Source: Lysobacteraceae bacterium (GTDB taxonomy: Bacteria; Pseudomonadota; Gammaproteobacteria; Xanthomonadales; Xanthomonadaceae). Taken from it: a stretch of 6,360 nucleotides of DNA. The notes below the pieces were generated by a model. That model worked only from the letters and a program-made list of their open reading frames with translations. It had not been told where the DNA came from and ran no database searches. Where the stretch lies: NCBI GenBank assembly GCA_028293685.1, contig JAQGOI010000013.1, forward strand, positions 1-6,360, written 5' to 3'. Of the stretch, positions 1-5,977 are shown in pieces. A program made the position numbers and the translations under genes. How positions within the stretch are numbered: the first letter of the stretch is position 1; each line of letters opens with the position of its first letter.

Positions 1-88
1 CGAGTTGGAAACCCAATTTGCCGTCTCTCGCACCATCGGAAAAAACCTCGTATCCGCCGTTGTAGCCGAACTCAGCACGCCAGCCTGA
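1..88 (+). CDS. possible C-terminal end of an unrecognised protein (partial, left edge)
   Basis: A plus-strand frame is open from the left edge (first full codon at 2) and ends with TGA at 86-88, giving 28 residues that begin ELETQFAVSRTIGKN and end VVAELSTPA. About 60% of third positions are G or C, lower than in the core genes here. The piece ELETQFAVSRT faintly recalls the helix-turn-helix of GntR-type regulators, but a real GntR protein would continue well past this point, so this may be chance or a fragment. The opposite strand is also open over 1-121 and reads a Gly/aromatic-rich peptide (around GYNGGYEVFSDG), but it has a stop just upstream at 122-124 and no ATG, so I prefer the plus-strand reading. 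No function can be assigned without sequence to the left. Confidence 0.3.
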   Translation, partial: ELETQFAVSRTIGKNLVSAVVAELSTPA

Positions 89-117
89 TCTATTTCGAAT
101 CCTTCCCAACCATCCCT

Positions 118-131
118 TTGATCACGATCAA
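118..131. repeat. 14-bp palindrome TTGATC-AC-GATCAA
   Basis: This is a perfect 6-bp inverted repeat with a 2-bp centre. It is AT-rich and not followed by a T-run on either strand, so it does not look like an intrinsic terminator. It could be an operator-like site or chance; it lies between the possible gene end at 88 and the repeat array. Confidence 0.3.
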
Positions 132-136
132 GAGGC

Positions 137-348
137 CAAGCGGTTTGATAAGGAGGAAAAGGCAGGTGGGATAGAGATCTGCAACCCCACTGGTCAATGG
201 GCCCGCTGAGGAAAGCCGCGACAACGGGCCAAACGCTGCCCAGGTGTCGGCTGGAAAGTTGCTAAGAGCCAGAGCGGATATCGGAAGTCGGGCGCCGGGC
301 GCGGTTTCGACTGCAATCAGGTAAACGGCCCGGGCGCCATAGACTGAG
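137..348 (-). repeat. tRNA-associated tandem repeat, distal copy (more decayed)
   Basis: This is the second, more distant copy of the unit downstream of tRNA-Ser. Its body (about 165-348) aligns with 377-564 at an offset of 212-216 bp with only a few 1-2 nt gaps; by eye roughly two thirds of positions match. Conserved blocks include CAAACGCTGCC (230-240 against 443-453), GGTGTCGG, GGCGCC and AGACTGA. The left boundary is uncertain: GCGG at 140-143 sits where the unit's tRNA-end remnant would be expected, but four bases are not significant. Minus-strand open frames run through the repeat with no recognisable protein similarity, so I do not call a gene. The stretch 89-136 holds only a 14-bp palindrome. 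Confidence 0.7.
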
Positions 349-564
349 TGGCGGGGAGCGCAGAATACAAATTTTTGGTGAGATCGGAATCTGCGATCCC
401 GCCGGTGCATCGGCCTCCAGAGAAAAACGCCCGACAAAGAGTCAAACGCTGCCAGGGTGTCGGTTTAAAAGGTTCTCTGAGGCAAAGCGAATGCCGGAAA
501 GCGCGGGCACCGTGCGCGATTTCCTCTGTAATCAACGTCACCGGCCTGGGCGCCCCAGACTGAA
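349..564 (-). repeat. tRNA-associated tandem repeat, proximal copy with decayed tRNA-Ser 3' end
   Basis: This copy directly follows the tRNA-Ser gene in its direction of transcription. Positions 389-564 are the spacer-like body. Positions 349-386 align without gaps to 565-602, the 3' end, T-arm and variable arm of the tRNA gene: 9 of 10 bases match in TGGCGGGGAG against TGGCGGAGAG, and GGTG and ATCG match further in. About 24 of 38 bases match, and many differences are transitions. The unit therefore looks like a duplicated tRNA 3' segment plus downstream flank, the first tRNA copy having decayed. The E. coli tyrT locus has a similar design, with tandem repeats each carrying the tRNA 3' end (rtT). 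Whether this DNA is transcribed as part of the tRNA precursor is unknown. Confidence 0.7.
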
Positions 565-654
565 TGGCGGAGAGAGTGGGATTCGAACCCACGGTGGTAT
601 CGCTACCACGGCGGTTTTCAAGACCGCTGCCTTAAACCACTCGGCCATCTCTCC
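565..654 (-). tRNA. tRNA-Ser (anticodon UGA)
   Basis: This is a 90-nt class II tRNA on the minus strand. The acceptor stem GGAGAGA pairs with TCTCTCC, followed by discriminator G and an encoded CCA (565-567). The anticodon loop CTTGAAA gives anticodon TGA (genomic 618-620) between stems GCGGT and ACCGC. The long variable arm (CGTGGTAGCGATACCACCG) is the hallmark of serine tRNAs, and the T-arm contains GTTCGAATC. It reads UCN serine codons. It is transcribed divergently from the response-regulator gene and is followed by the tandem repeats at 137-564. Confidence 0.97.
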
Positions 655-665
655 GGGAGCGCGGC

Positions 666-671
666 ATTCTA
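666..671 (-). promoter_or_regulatory. candidate -10 box of the tRNA-Ser promoter
   Basis: Minus-strand TAGAAT lies 11 nt upstream of the mature tRNA 5' end and is followed by a GC-rich discriminator (GCCGCGC), as is typical of stringently controlled stable-RNA promoters. No good -35 box sits at the usual distance: the best match, CCGACA (complement of 686-691), leaves only 14 bp. A short hairpin, CGGGC-gatt-GCCCG (700-713), lies further upstream between the tRNA and the regulator gene. Confidence 0.4.
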
Positions 672-753
672 GCGGACGCTGGAGCTGTCGGCTTGCGGTC
701 GGGCGATTGCCCGTCTACGCTCGCCTGGCTAATCATGAATGGAGGTGACAAGG

Positions 754-1410
754 ATGATCATCCGCGTTTTCGTGGTCGATGACCACGCGTTGGTGCGCGC
801 AGGGATGCGCATGATTCTGGCTGGCGAAACCGATATCGACGTCGTCGGTGAAGCGGACTGTGGCGAGGCCGCGTTACCGCTGATCCGCAAGCTCAAACCC
901 GATGTCGTGCTGTGCGACCTGCATCTGCCCGGTGTCAGTGGGCTGGAGTTGACCGAGCGCATCCTCAAGGGCGATCACGGCACCCGCGTCATCGTGGTGT
1001 CCGTCCTGGAAGATGGACCGATGCCCAAGCGCCTGCTCGAGGTCGGGGCGTCGGGTTATGTCGGCAAGGGCGGCGACGCGAGCGAGTTGCTGCGCGCGGT
1101 GCGCGATGTCGCGCGGGGCAAGCGTTACCTTGCCAACGGCATTGCGCAGAACCTGGCGTTGTATGGCATCGGTGGTGATGCGTCGCCGTTCGACGCCTTG
1201 TCACCCCGCGAGCTGGAGGTCGCGATGTTGTTGACGCAGGGTTTGCGTCAGGAAGACATCGCAAAGCGCCTCAGCCTGAGCGCGAAAACCGTCAATACCC
1301 ATAAGACGCGTTTGTTCGAAAAACTCGGCATCCGCGACAGCATCGCACTGGCCAGGCTGGCCGGGCAGTACGGTGTTGCCGATCCCGCCAGGGCCTTGCT
1401 GGTGACATAA
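754..1410 (+). CDS. gacA: GacA/UvrY-type response regulator (NarL/FixJ family)
   Basis: This 218-residue protein has a receiver domain (about 1-120) and a LuxR-type helix-turn-helix (about 146-210). Receiver residues are the acidic pair D9-D10, phospho-acceptor D55 in LCDLHLPG, S83 in IVVSV and K105 in GYVGKG. The output domain has SPRELEVAMLL, the recognition region LSLSAKTVNTHKTRLFEKL and a GKRYL linker, all close to GacA/UvrY. In that family the partner is a GacS/BarA hybrid kinase, and the regulator activates small RNAs that sequester CsrA/RsmA; this role is inferred here. I chose ATG 754 because GGAGGTGA (741-748) sits at ideal spacing. The in-frame ATG at 739 lies just before that site and would add five residues. 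The uvrC gene often found after gacA is absent; convergent rne follows instead. The exact ortholog (gacA or a paralog) needs phylogeny. Confidence 0.85.
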   Translation: MIIRVFVVDDHALVRAGMRMILAGETDIDVVGEADCGEAALPLIRKLKPDVVLCDLHLPGVSGLELTERILKGDHGTRVIVVSVLEDGPMPKRLLEVGASGYVGKGGDASELLRAVRDVARGKRYLANGIAQNLALYGIGGDASPFDALSPRELEVAMLLTQGLRQEDIAKRLSLSAKTVNTHKTRLFEKLGIRDSIALARLAGQYGVADPARALLVT

Positions 1411-1419
1411 CCGCAGGCA

Positions 1420-1443
1420 GTTCCCGGCCGCATCGCCGGGAAC
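1420..1443. terminator. hairpin 1 between convergent gacA and rne
   Basis: A perfect 9-bp stem, GTTCCCGGC / GCCGGGAAC, closes a 6-nt loop (CGCATC), beginning 10 nt after the response-regulator stop. No T-run follows on either strand. It probably helps to end transcription or protects mRNA 3' ends, in tandem with the next hairpin. Confidence 0.5.
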
Positions 1444-1444
1444 G

Positions 1445-1471
1445 GTGGCCGCTGCCTAGTGCAGCGGCCAC
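1445..1471. terminator. hairpin 2 between convergent gacA and rne
   Basis: A perfect 11-bp stem, GTGGCCGCTGC / GCAGCGGCCAC, closes a 5-nt loop (CTAGT). It starts 6 nt after the rne stop codon (1478-1480) when read on the minus strand. Its symmetry and position suit a bidirectional terminator, although the U-tract of a classical intrinsic terminator is missing. Confidence 0.6.
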
Positions 1472-1477
1472 GATTGA

Positions 1478-4453
1478 TCACGCGTTGTGCTGGTGTTCGT
1501 CGACGCCCATCGCTGCTGTTCCGGCGTGCTCGGCAACGACATGCTCGACATGCTCCGCCACTGCATGGGCTTCGACGGCATGCTCCGCGACAGCATGCTC
1601 CGCGACAGCGTGCTCCGTGACGGCATGCTCCGCGACTGCATGCGCAGCCGCTTCCGCCGGGTCGGCAGCCATGCTGTCCACATGGTCATCGAACAGTCCT
1701 GGTGCCGGCGACGACACTTCCGTCTCGGTGATGGGTTCGAACATGCCCACGGCGGTCTCGACGCTCGCCATTTCAGCTGGCTCCAGCGCGAAGGTTTCCA
1801 GGAGTTGCGGATCGGCGGGTTGTTCCGGGACTTCCGCGGCGACTGCCACGTCGTGCGCGAACAGCGCCTCCGGCGGCGAGGCGATAGGTTCGGGCGCACT
1901 GCGCGTTTCCGCGGCCGCCATGTCGATCGCGGTGAAGGCGACCGGAAGCGGTTGCGTGGTTGCCGTGTTGACGCGTTCACCGACAACGACTTCCGCCGGC
2001 ATGGCGACGCCGACTGCGACTGGTGGTTCTTCGTCGTCGAAATCGAACTCGGGCTGCGAACGCATGGCAGCAACCACGTCGCCGCCAATATCCTCATGCT
2101 CCTGCGCGCCAGGCTCGGCTGCAGTGGAACCCTCCGCGCCACGACGGCGACGGCGACCGCCGCGACGACCGCGACGACGACGACTTCCCGCTTCGCCGCT
2201 CGCGTCCTGGCCATCGACGGGGGCAGGCGAGGGTGCACCCGTTGCGGATTCGACCCGCGCAGCGTCCAGTGACACGGCGTCGCCCGGAACAGCATTCAAC
2301 GGTTGCTTCGCAAGCTCGGGAGCCGCGGCAAGTGGTTTGCTTTCGCCCGTGGCTGGCTCGTTGCGGGGCGGCCGTGGCGTTCTTGGCGGCGCTGGCTGAC
2401 GGTTGTCGTCCCTGGGAGCCGGTTGCCGGCCGTCGCCCGCCTGCCTGGCATCGCCGGATTTCTGCTGGGGCTGCCGTTGCTGCCGCTGCTGCGGCTCGTT
2501 GCGCGGCCGATTGTCCGCAGGCTTGGCCTCGGGCGACCTGATCTCCGGGGCCTTCGACTCCTGCTGCCGCTGTTGGGGATTGGTCGGCGCGCGATTGCCA
2601 CGCGACTCCTGTCGCTGACCGTCACGCATGGGCTTGCCACGACCATCGCGACGTTGCCCACTGCGATCGCTTCGGCCGCGTCCATCCTGCGAGCGCACCT
2701 GGCTCGGCTGCGCGGCTGGTGCTGCCTGCCCACCGCCGAAGAATCCAAGGATGCGCCCAAGGATGCCGGTGGATTCCTTCCGGGCGATGGCAACCGGGGG
2801 AGCGGCGAACTCGGCCTGCGCAACGTCCTCGCGCGACTCGCGCACAGGCGCTGGCTGCGCGGGCCGGACCTGCGTCACCGCGGCAGCAACCGGCACGTTG
2901 AGGTTGGCCTTGGTCAGCGCAATCGTCGCCAGCTTGCGTGGCGTCCCACGCTGGTAGCTCGGGCGCGACGCTTCCTCGCTGAGCTCGTTTTCGCGCAGGC
3001 GCGTGACTTCGTAATGCGGGGTTTCGAGCTGGTCGTCGGCGACGATGACGATCGGCGCATCGTGGCGCTTCTCGATCTCGCTCAATGCGCGCCGCTTCTC
3101 GTTGAGCAGGTAGTTGGCGATTTCGACCGGCACCTGGACCAGCACCTGTCCGGTGTTTTCCTTCATCGCATGCTCTTCGGCCACGCGCAGGATCGACAGC
3201 GACAGCGATTCGATGCTGCGCATGCGGCCATGACCTTCGCAGCGCGGACAGATCAGCTGGCTCGATTCGCCGAGCGACGGTCGCAGTCGCTGGCGCGACA
3301 TTTCCAGCAGGCCGAATTTGGAAATGCGGCCGAGCTGGACGCGTGCACGGTCGAACTTCAGTGCGTTCTGCAGCTTGTTCTCAACGTCACGCTGATGCTT
3401 GCTGGACGACATGTCGATGAAGTCGATCACCACCAGGCCGCCGAGATCGCGCAGGCGCATCTGGCGTGCGACTTCCTCGGCCGCTTCCAGGTTCGTGTTG
3501 AACGCGGTTTCCTCGATGTCGCCGCCCTTGGTCGCGCGCGCCGAGTTGACGTCGACCGCGGTCAGGGCTTCGGTCTGGTCGATGACCAGCGCGCCGCCGG
3601 ACGGCAATCGCACGTTGCGCTCGTAGGCGCCCTCGATCTGCGACTCGATCTGGAAGCGATTGAACAGCGGTGTGTCGTCGGTGTAATGCTTGAGCTTGCG
3701 CAGGTTGTGGGGCATCACCTGCTGCACGAATTCATGTGCTTCCTCATACATCTCGGGTGTGTCGACCAGGATCTCGCCGACGTCCGCACGCATGTAGTCG
3801 CGCAGGGCCCGGATGATCAGCCGCGATTCCTGGTAGATCAGGAAGGGCGCGGGCTTGGTCAGCGCGGCATCGGCAATCGCCTTCCAGACGCTGAGCAGGT
3901 AGTCGAGGTCCCATTGCAGTTCTTCGGCATCGCGGCCGACGCCGGCGGTGCGGATGATCACGCCCATGTCGTCCGGAATGGCGAGACGGTCCATGGCTTC
4001 TTTCAGCGCCGCGCGATCGTCGCCTTCGATGCGGCGCGAGACGCCACCGGCGGTCGGCGAATTCGGCATCAGCACCATGTAGCGGCCGGCCAGCGAAATG
4101 AACGTCGTCAGCGCGGCGCCCTTGGTGCCGCGCTCGTCCTTGTCGATCTGGACGACGACTTCCTGGCCTTCACGCAGCAGTTCGCGGATCGTCGCCTTGT
4201 TGGGGTCGACGCCGGCCTGGAAATAGTCGCGCGAGATTTCCTTCAGCGGCAGGAAGCCGTGGCGTTCACCGCCGTATTCGACGAAGGCGGCTTCGAGCGA
4301 CGGCTCGAGCCGGGTGATGCGGCCTTTGTAGATGTTGGATTTCTTCTGCTCTTTCGACGGTTGCTCGATGTCGATGTCGTAGAGCGTCTGGCCATCAACG
4401 ATAGCGACGCGCAGTTCTTCTGCCTGCGTCGCATTGATCAGCATGCGTTTCAT
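1478..4453 (-). CDS. rne: ribonuclease E
   Basis: This 991-residue endoribonuclease cleaves single-stranded AU-rich RNA from 5'-monophosphate ends. It processes rRNA and tRNA and leads mRNA decay as the degradosome scaffold at the inner membrane. The N-terminus [20 protein letters not shown] is nearly identical to E. coli RNase E. The catalytic half (about 1-510) contains the S1 domain (about 36-120), metal-binding D301 (TAVDVNS) and D344 (VVIDFIDM), equivalent to E. coli D303 and D346, and the Zn-link CPRC (C402, C405). The rest is low-complexity scaffold: a likely amphipathic membrane anchor [13 protein letters not shown] (about 563-575), an Arg/Gln/Pro-rich stretch (585-700), an Arg cluster [15 protein letters not shown] (758-772), an acidic/Ala-rich region, and EHAVA repeats (about 938-977). 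TGAGGA (complement of 4460-4465) is the ribosome binding site, 6 nt before ATG. rluC is divergent; autoregulation through the leader is known in E. coli and inferred here. Confidence 0.97.
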   Translation of the reverse strand: MKRMLINATQAEELRVAIVDGQTLYDIDIEQPSKEQKKSNIYKGRITRLEPSLEAAFVEYGGERHGFLPLKEISRDYFQAGVDPNKATIRELLREGQEVVVQIDKDERGTKGAALTTFISLAGRYMVLMPNSPTAGGVSRRIEGDDRAALKEAMDRLAIPDDMGVIIRTAGVGRDAEELQWDLDYLLSVWKAIADAALTKPAPFLIYQESRLIIRALRDYMRADVGEILVDTPEMYEEAHEFVQQVMPHNLRKLKHYTDDTPLFNRFQIESQIEGAYERNVRLPSGGALVIDQTEALTAVDVNSARATKGGDIEETAFNTNLEAAEEVARQMRLRDLGGLVVIDFIDMSSSKHQRDVENKLQNALKFDRARVQLGRISKFGLLEMSRQRLRPSLGESSQLICPRCEGHGRMRSIESLSLSILRVAEEHAMKENTGQVLVQVPVEIANYLLNEKRRALSEIEKRHDAPIVIVADDQLETPHYEVTRLRENELSEEASRPSYQRGTPRKLATIALTKANLNVPVAAAVTQVRPAQPAPVRESREDVAQAEFAAPPVAIARKESTGILGRILGFFGGGQAAPAAQPSQVRSQDGRGRSDRSGQRRDGRGKPMRDGQRQESRGNRAPTNPQQRQQESKAPEIRSPEAKPADNRPRNEPQQRQQRQPQQKSGDARQAGDGRQPAPRDDNRQPAPPRTPRPPRNEPATGESKPLAAAPELAKQPLNAVPGDAVSLDAARVESATGAPSPAPVDGQDASGEAGSRRRRGRRGGRRRRRGAEGSTAAEPGAQEHEDIGGDVVAAMRSQPEFDFDDEEPPVAVGVAMPAEVVVGERVNTATTQPLPVAFTAIDMAAAETRSAPEPIASPPEALFAHDVAVAAEVPEQPADPQLLETFALEPAEMASVETAVGMFEPITETEVSSPAPGLFDDHVDSMAADPAEAAAHAVAEHAVTEHAVAEHAVAEHAVEAHAVAEHVEHVVAEHAGTAAMGVDEHQHNA
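1527..1640 (-). repeat. 15-bp coding tandem repeat in the 3' end of rne
   Basis: Imperfect 15-bp units (plus strand TGCTCCGCGACAGCA) recur in register at 1551-1565, 1566-1580 (degenerate), 1581-1595, 1596-1610, 1611-1625 and 1626-1640. A related unit lies at 1528-1542, and a 9-bp partial unit lies between it and 1551. Read on the minus strand, each unit encodes five residues of the EHAVA type, giving a tail of about 40 residues just before the RNase E C-terminus. Neighbouring units are nearly identical, so recent slippage or unequal exchange is likely. Confidence 0.85.
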
Positions 4454-4933
4454 GTTGCGTCCTCACGCGCCCCACTCTTACCCTGAGCAGGCACGCGACG
4501 ACGCCGGGGGCGTTCGCCTCTGGATACCGCGAGCGGCACGGCTGGTGGATCCTTCGCAGGTGGCAAGCCATGGCTGCGAGCGCCGGTGCTGCTTCAAGTG
4601 TTCCAGCGCTTCGACACCACGGCGGGCCGCGGGAGCGCTTGTCTCATTTCAGTGTTGCCGGGCCGGCGTCGCGTTCGCTCGATGCAGGTGTGCGTCGAAG
4701 CAGGCGCAACGCGCGGGTCATGTTCAGCGCCGATGTCTGACACACCGGGCGATCTCCGGGTCTGCCGAACAGCCGCTAACATGGCCGCCCCGGGGGCGGT
4801 GGTCGCGCACTGTCGGATATCGTCGGGGTCCGGCTTCTGGCCGGTTTGCGTGCGATGTTGAAACATCGCCCGGCAACTCCCTGCGAAATCAAACCCTTAC
4901 CTCGCCCGGCGAGTGTATCAGATCAGGCCCCGA
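4454..4933. promoter_or_regulatory. divergent rne/rluC intergenic region (rne leader and both promoters expected)
   Basis: This is a 480-bp gap between the head-to-head start codons of rne and rluC. I see no credible gene in it; the open frames here have no recognisable content. I could not identify a convincing -35/-10 pair for either gene. Symmetric elements include palindrome AGCCATGGCT (4566-4575), a long-loop stem AGCGC...GCGCT (4580-4611), near-palindrome CCGCCCCGGGGGCGG (4785-4799), stem CCGGC-ttctg-GCCGG followed by TTT (4830-4847), and CTCGCC-c-GGCGAG (4901-4913). In E. coli the same interval contains the long rne 5' UTR whose stem-loops mediate RNase E autoregulation. A similar role here is inference from gene order and length, not from conserved sequence. 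Confidence 0.55.
4854..4867. promoter_or_regulatory. 14-bp palindrome upstream of rluC (operator-like)
   Basis: GATGTT-GA-AACATC is a perfect 6-bp inverted repeat with a 2-bp centre, 66 bp before the rluC start codon and about 400 bp before rne. Its size and symmetry suit a dimeric repressor site, but no regulator can be named and chance is possible. Confidence 0.3.
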
Positions 4934-5935
4934 ATGACCCATTCAGACCCTCCAGAGCAGGCTTCGGGCCCTGCAGCCGACCCCGTCGAACGCAAGGATG
5001 CACGCACGGTGCGCATTGCCGAGGATCGCGACGGCCAGCGCATCGACAATTTCCTGCTGGGATACCTGAAGGGAGCGCCGCGCAGCCTGATCTATAAACT
5101 GCTGCGCTCCGGCCAGGTCCGTCTCAACGGCGGCCGCGTGAAGGCCGAGCGCAAGCTCGAGGCCGGCGACATGGTGCGCATCCCGCCCGTCCGCCTGGAC
5201 GAGCCCGCCGACAAGGGCACGCCGGCACGCGGGCTGGTGGAAGCCATGGAGGCAAGCATCGTTTTCGAGGATGCGCGCCTGCTGGCCATCAATAAACCCG
5301 CCGGTGTGGCCAGTCACGGTGGCAGCGGGATCGCCTTCGGAGCGATCGAAACCCTGCGGGCCCTGCGGCCACGCGAGTCGCTGGAGCTGGTGCATCGCCT
5401 GGATCGCGACACGTCAGGACTCCTGCTTGTCGCGCGCAAGCGCTCCGCATTGACCGAACTGCAGGCCCTGATGCGGGAGGATGGCGGCCGCGCCGGCGGG
5501 ATCCGCAAGCGCTACCTGGCGTTGCTCGTGGGGCGGATGCCCGATGGCGTGATGTCGGTGGATGCCCCGTTGCATGTCGGCCTGCGCCAGGGTGGCGAAC
5601 GCCATGTCCAGGTGACGCCGGGCGGCAAGCCATCGATGAGCCACTTCAAGGTGCTGGAGCGGCGGGGCGGACAGTCGTATTGCGAGGTCCGCATCGAAAC
5701 CGGCCGCACGCACCAGATCCGTGTCCACGCGGCGCATATCGACCACGCCGTCGCCGGAGACGACAAATACGGCGACGAGGCCGCGAACAAGCGTCTGCGC
5801 GATCAGGCCGGACTCAAGCGCATGTTCCTGCACGCATCGACGCTGGAGTTCGCCCTGGACGCGGGCGCCTCGCCGTACCTGTTGAATGCTCCGCTGCCAA
5901 CCGAATTGATCGAGGTGCTCGACCGGCTTGCCTAG
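4934..5935 (+). CDS. rluC: 23S rRNA pseudouridine synthase RluC
   Basis: This 333-residue cytoplasmic enzyme converts uridines to pseudouridine in 23S rRNA; E. coli RluC acts at positions 955, 2504 and 2580. An S4 RNA-binding domain (about 35-85, QRIDNFLLGYLKGAPRS to AGDMVRIPPVR) precedes the RluA-type catalytic domain. The signature HRLDRDTSG contains catalytic D157. Other family motifs are NKPAG (120-124), HGGSG (128-132) and GRTHQIRVH near positions 5702-5731. The protein closely matches E. coli RluC but has about 20 extra N-terminal residues. I chose ATG 4934. GTG 4913 in the same frame would add seven residues without a better ribosome site; before 4934 only a weak AGG (4925-4927) is visible. 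The gene is divergent from rne, as in E. coli, and convergent with the EAL gene. Confidence 0.95.
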   Translation: MTHSDPPEQASGPAADPVERKDARTVRIAEDRDGQRIDNFLLGYLKGAPRSLIYKLLRSGQVRLNGGRVKAERKLEAGDMVRIPPVRLDEPADKGTPARGLVEAMEASIVFEDARLLAINKPAGVASHGGSGIAFGAIETLRALRPRESLELVHRLDRDTSGLLLVARKRSALTELQALMREDGGRAGGIRKRYLALLVGRMPDGVMSVDAPLHVGLRQGGERHVQVTPGGKPSMSHFKVLERRGGQSYCEVRIETGRTHQIRVHAAHIDHAVAGDDKYGDEAANKRLRDQAGLKRMFLHASTLEFALDAGASPYLLNAPLPTELIEVLDRLA

Positions 5936-5947
5936 CCGCCAAGTCCG

Positions 5948-5969
5948 GGCCGCGTCCGGGTTCCCGGCC
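5948..5969. terminator. weak hairpin between convergent rluC and EAL gene
   Basis: GGCCG (5948-5952) can pair with CGGCC (5965-5969), and an alternative CCGG-gttc-CCGG stem lies inside it. No T-run follows. It lies in the 42-bp gap between the two stop codons and may end transcription from either side, but the support is structural only. Confidence 0.3.
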
Positions 5970-5977
5970 GTGGACGA

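Noticed and set aside
90..592. Two minus-strand frames (115 and 91 codons) through the tRNA-associated repeats
   Set aside because: One begins within the tRNA. Their mutual similarity follows from the DNA repeat and the relative frame shifts between copies, so protein-level selection is not supported.
707..735. TTGCCC - 17 bp - TAATCA as a promoter for the response regulator
   Set aside because: Transcription would start within the Shine-Dalgarno sequence, leaving no usable leader, and the box matches are poor.
491..748. 85-codon plus-strand frame across the tRNA
   Set aside because: Its GESGIRTHGG string is the familiar antisense translation of a serine tRNA gene, a common annotation artefact.
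739..753. Upstream ATG for the response regulator
   Set aside because: It precedes and overlaps the strong GGAGGTGA site, which is correctly spaced for ATG 754; family proteins start at the MI(I)RVFVVDDH position.
1527..1640. CRISPR-like array
   Set aside because: The 15-bp units are directly adjacent with no spacers, stay in the rne reading frame and encode a peptide repeat.
1456..2399. Other long open frames overlapping the rne tail on both strands
   Set aside because: They are Arg/Ser-, Cys/Ser- or Thr-rich low-complexity translations of the biased rne scaffold region, not independent genes.
2303..4486. 727-codon open frame on the plus strand, antisense to rne
   Set aside because: It lies almost wholly opposite a clear RNase E gene; GC-rich codons leave the opposite frame free of stops. 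Its translation has no recognisable domain.
4434..4937. Plus- and minus-strand open frames in the rne/rluC gap
   Set aside because: No recognisable protein content, poor start contexts and conflicting frames; the region is better explained as regulatory.
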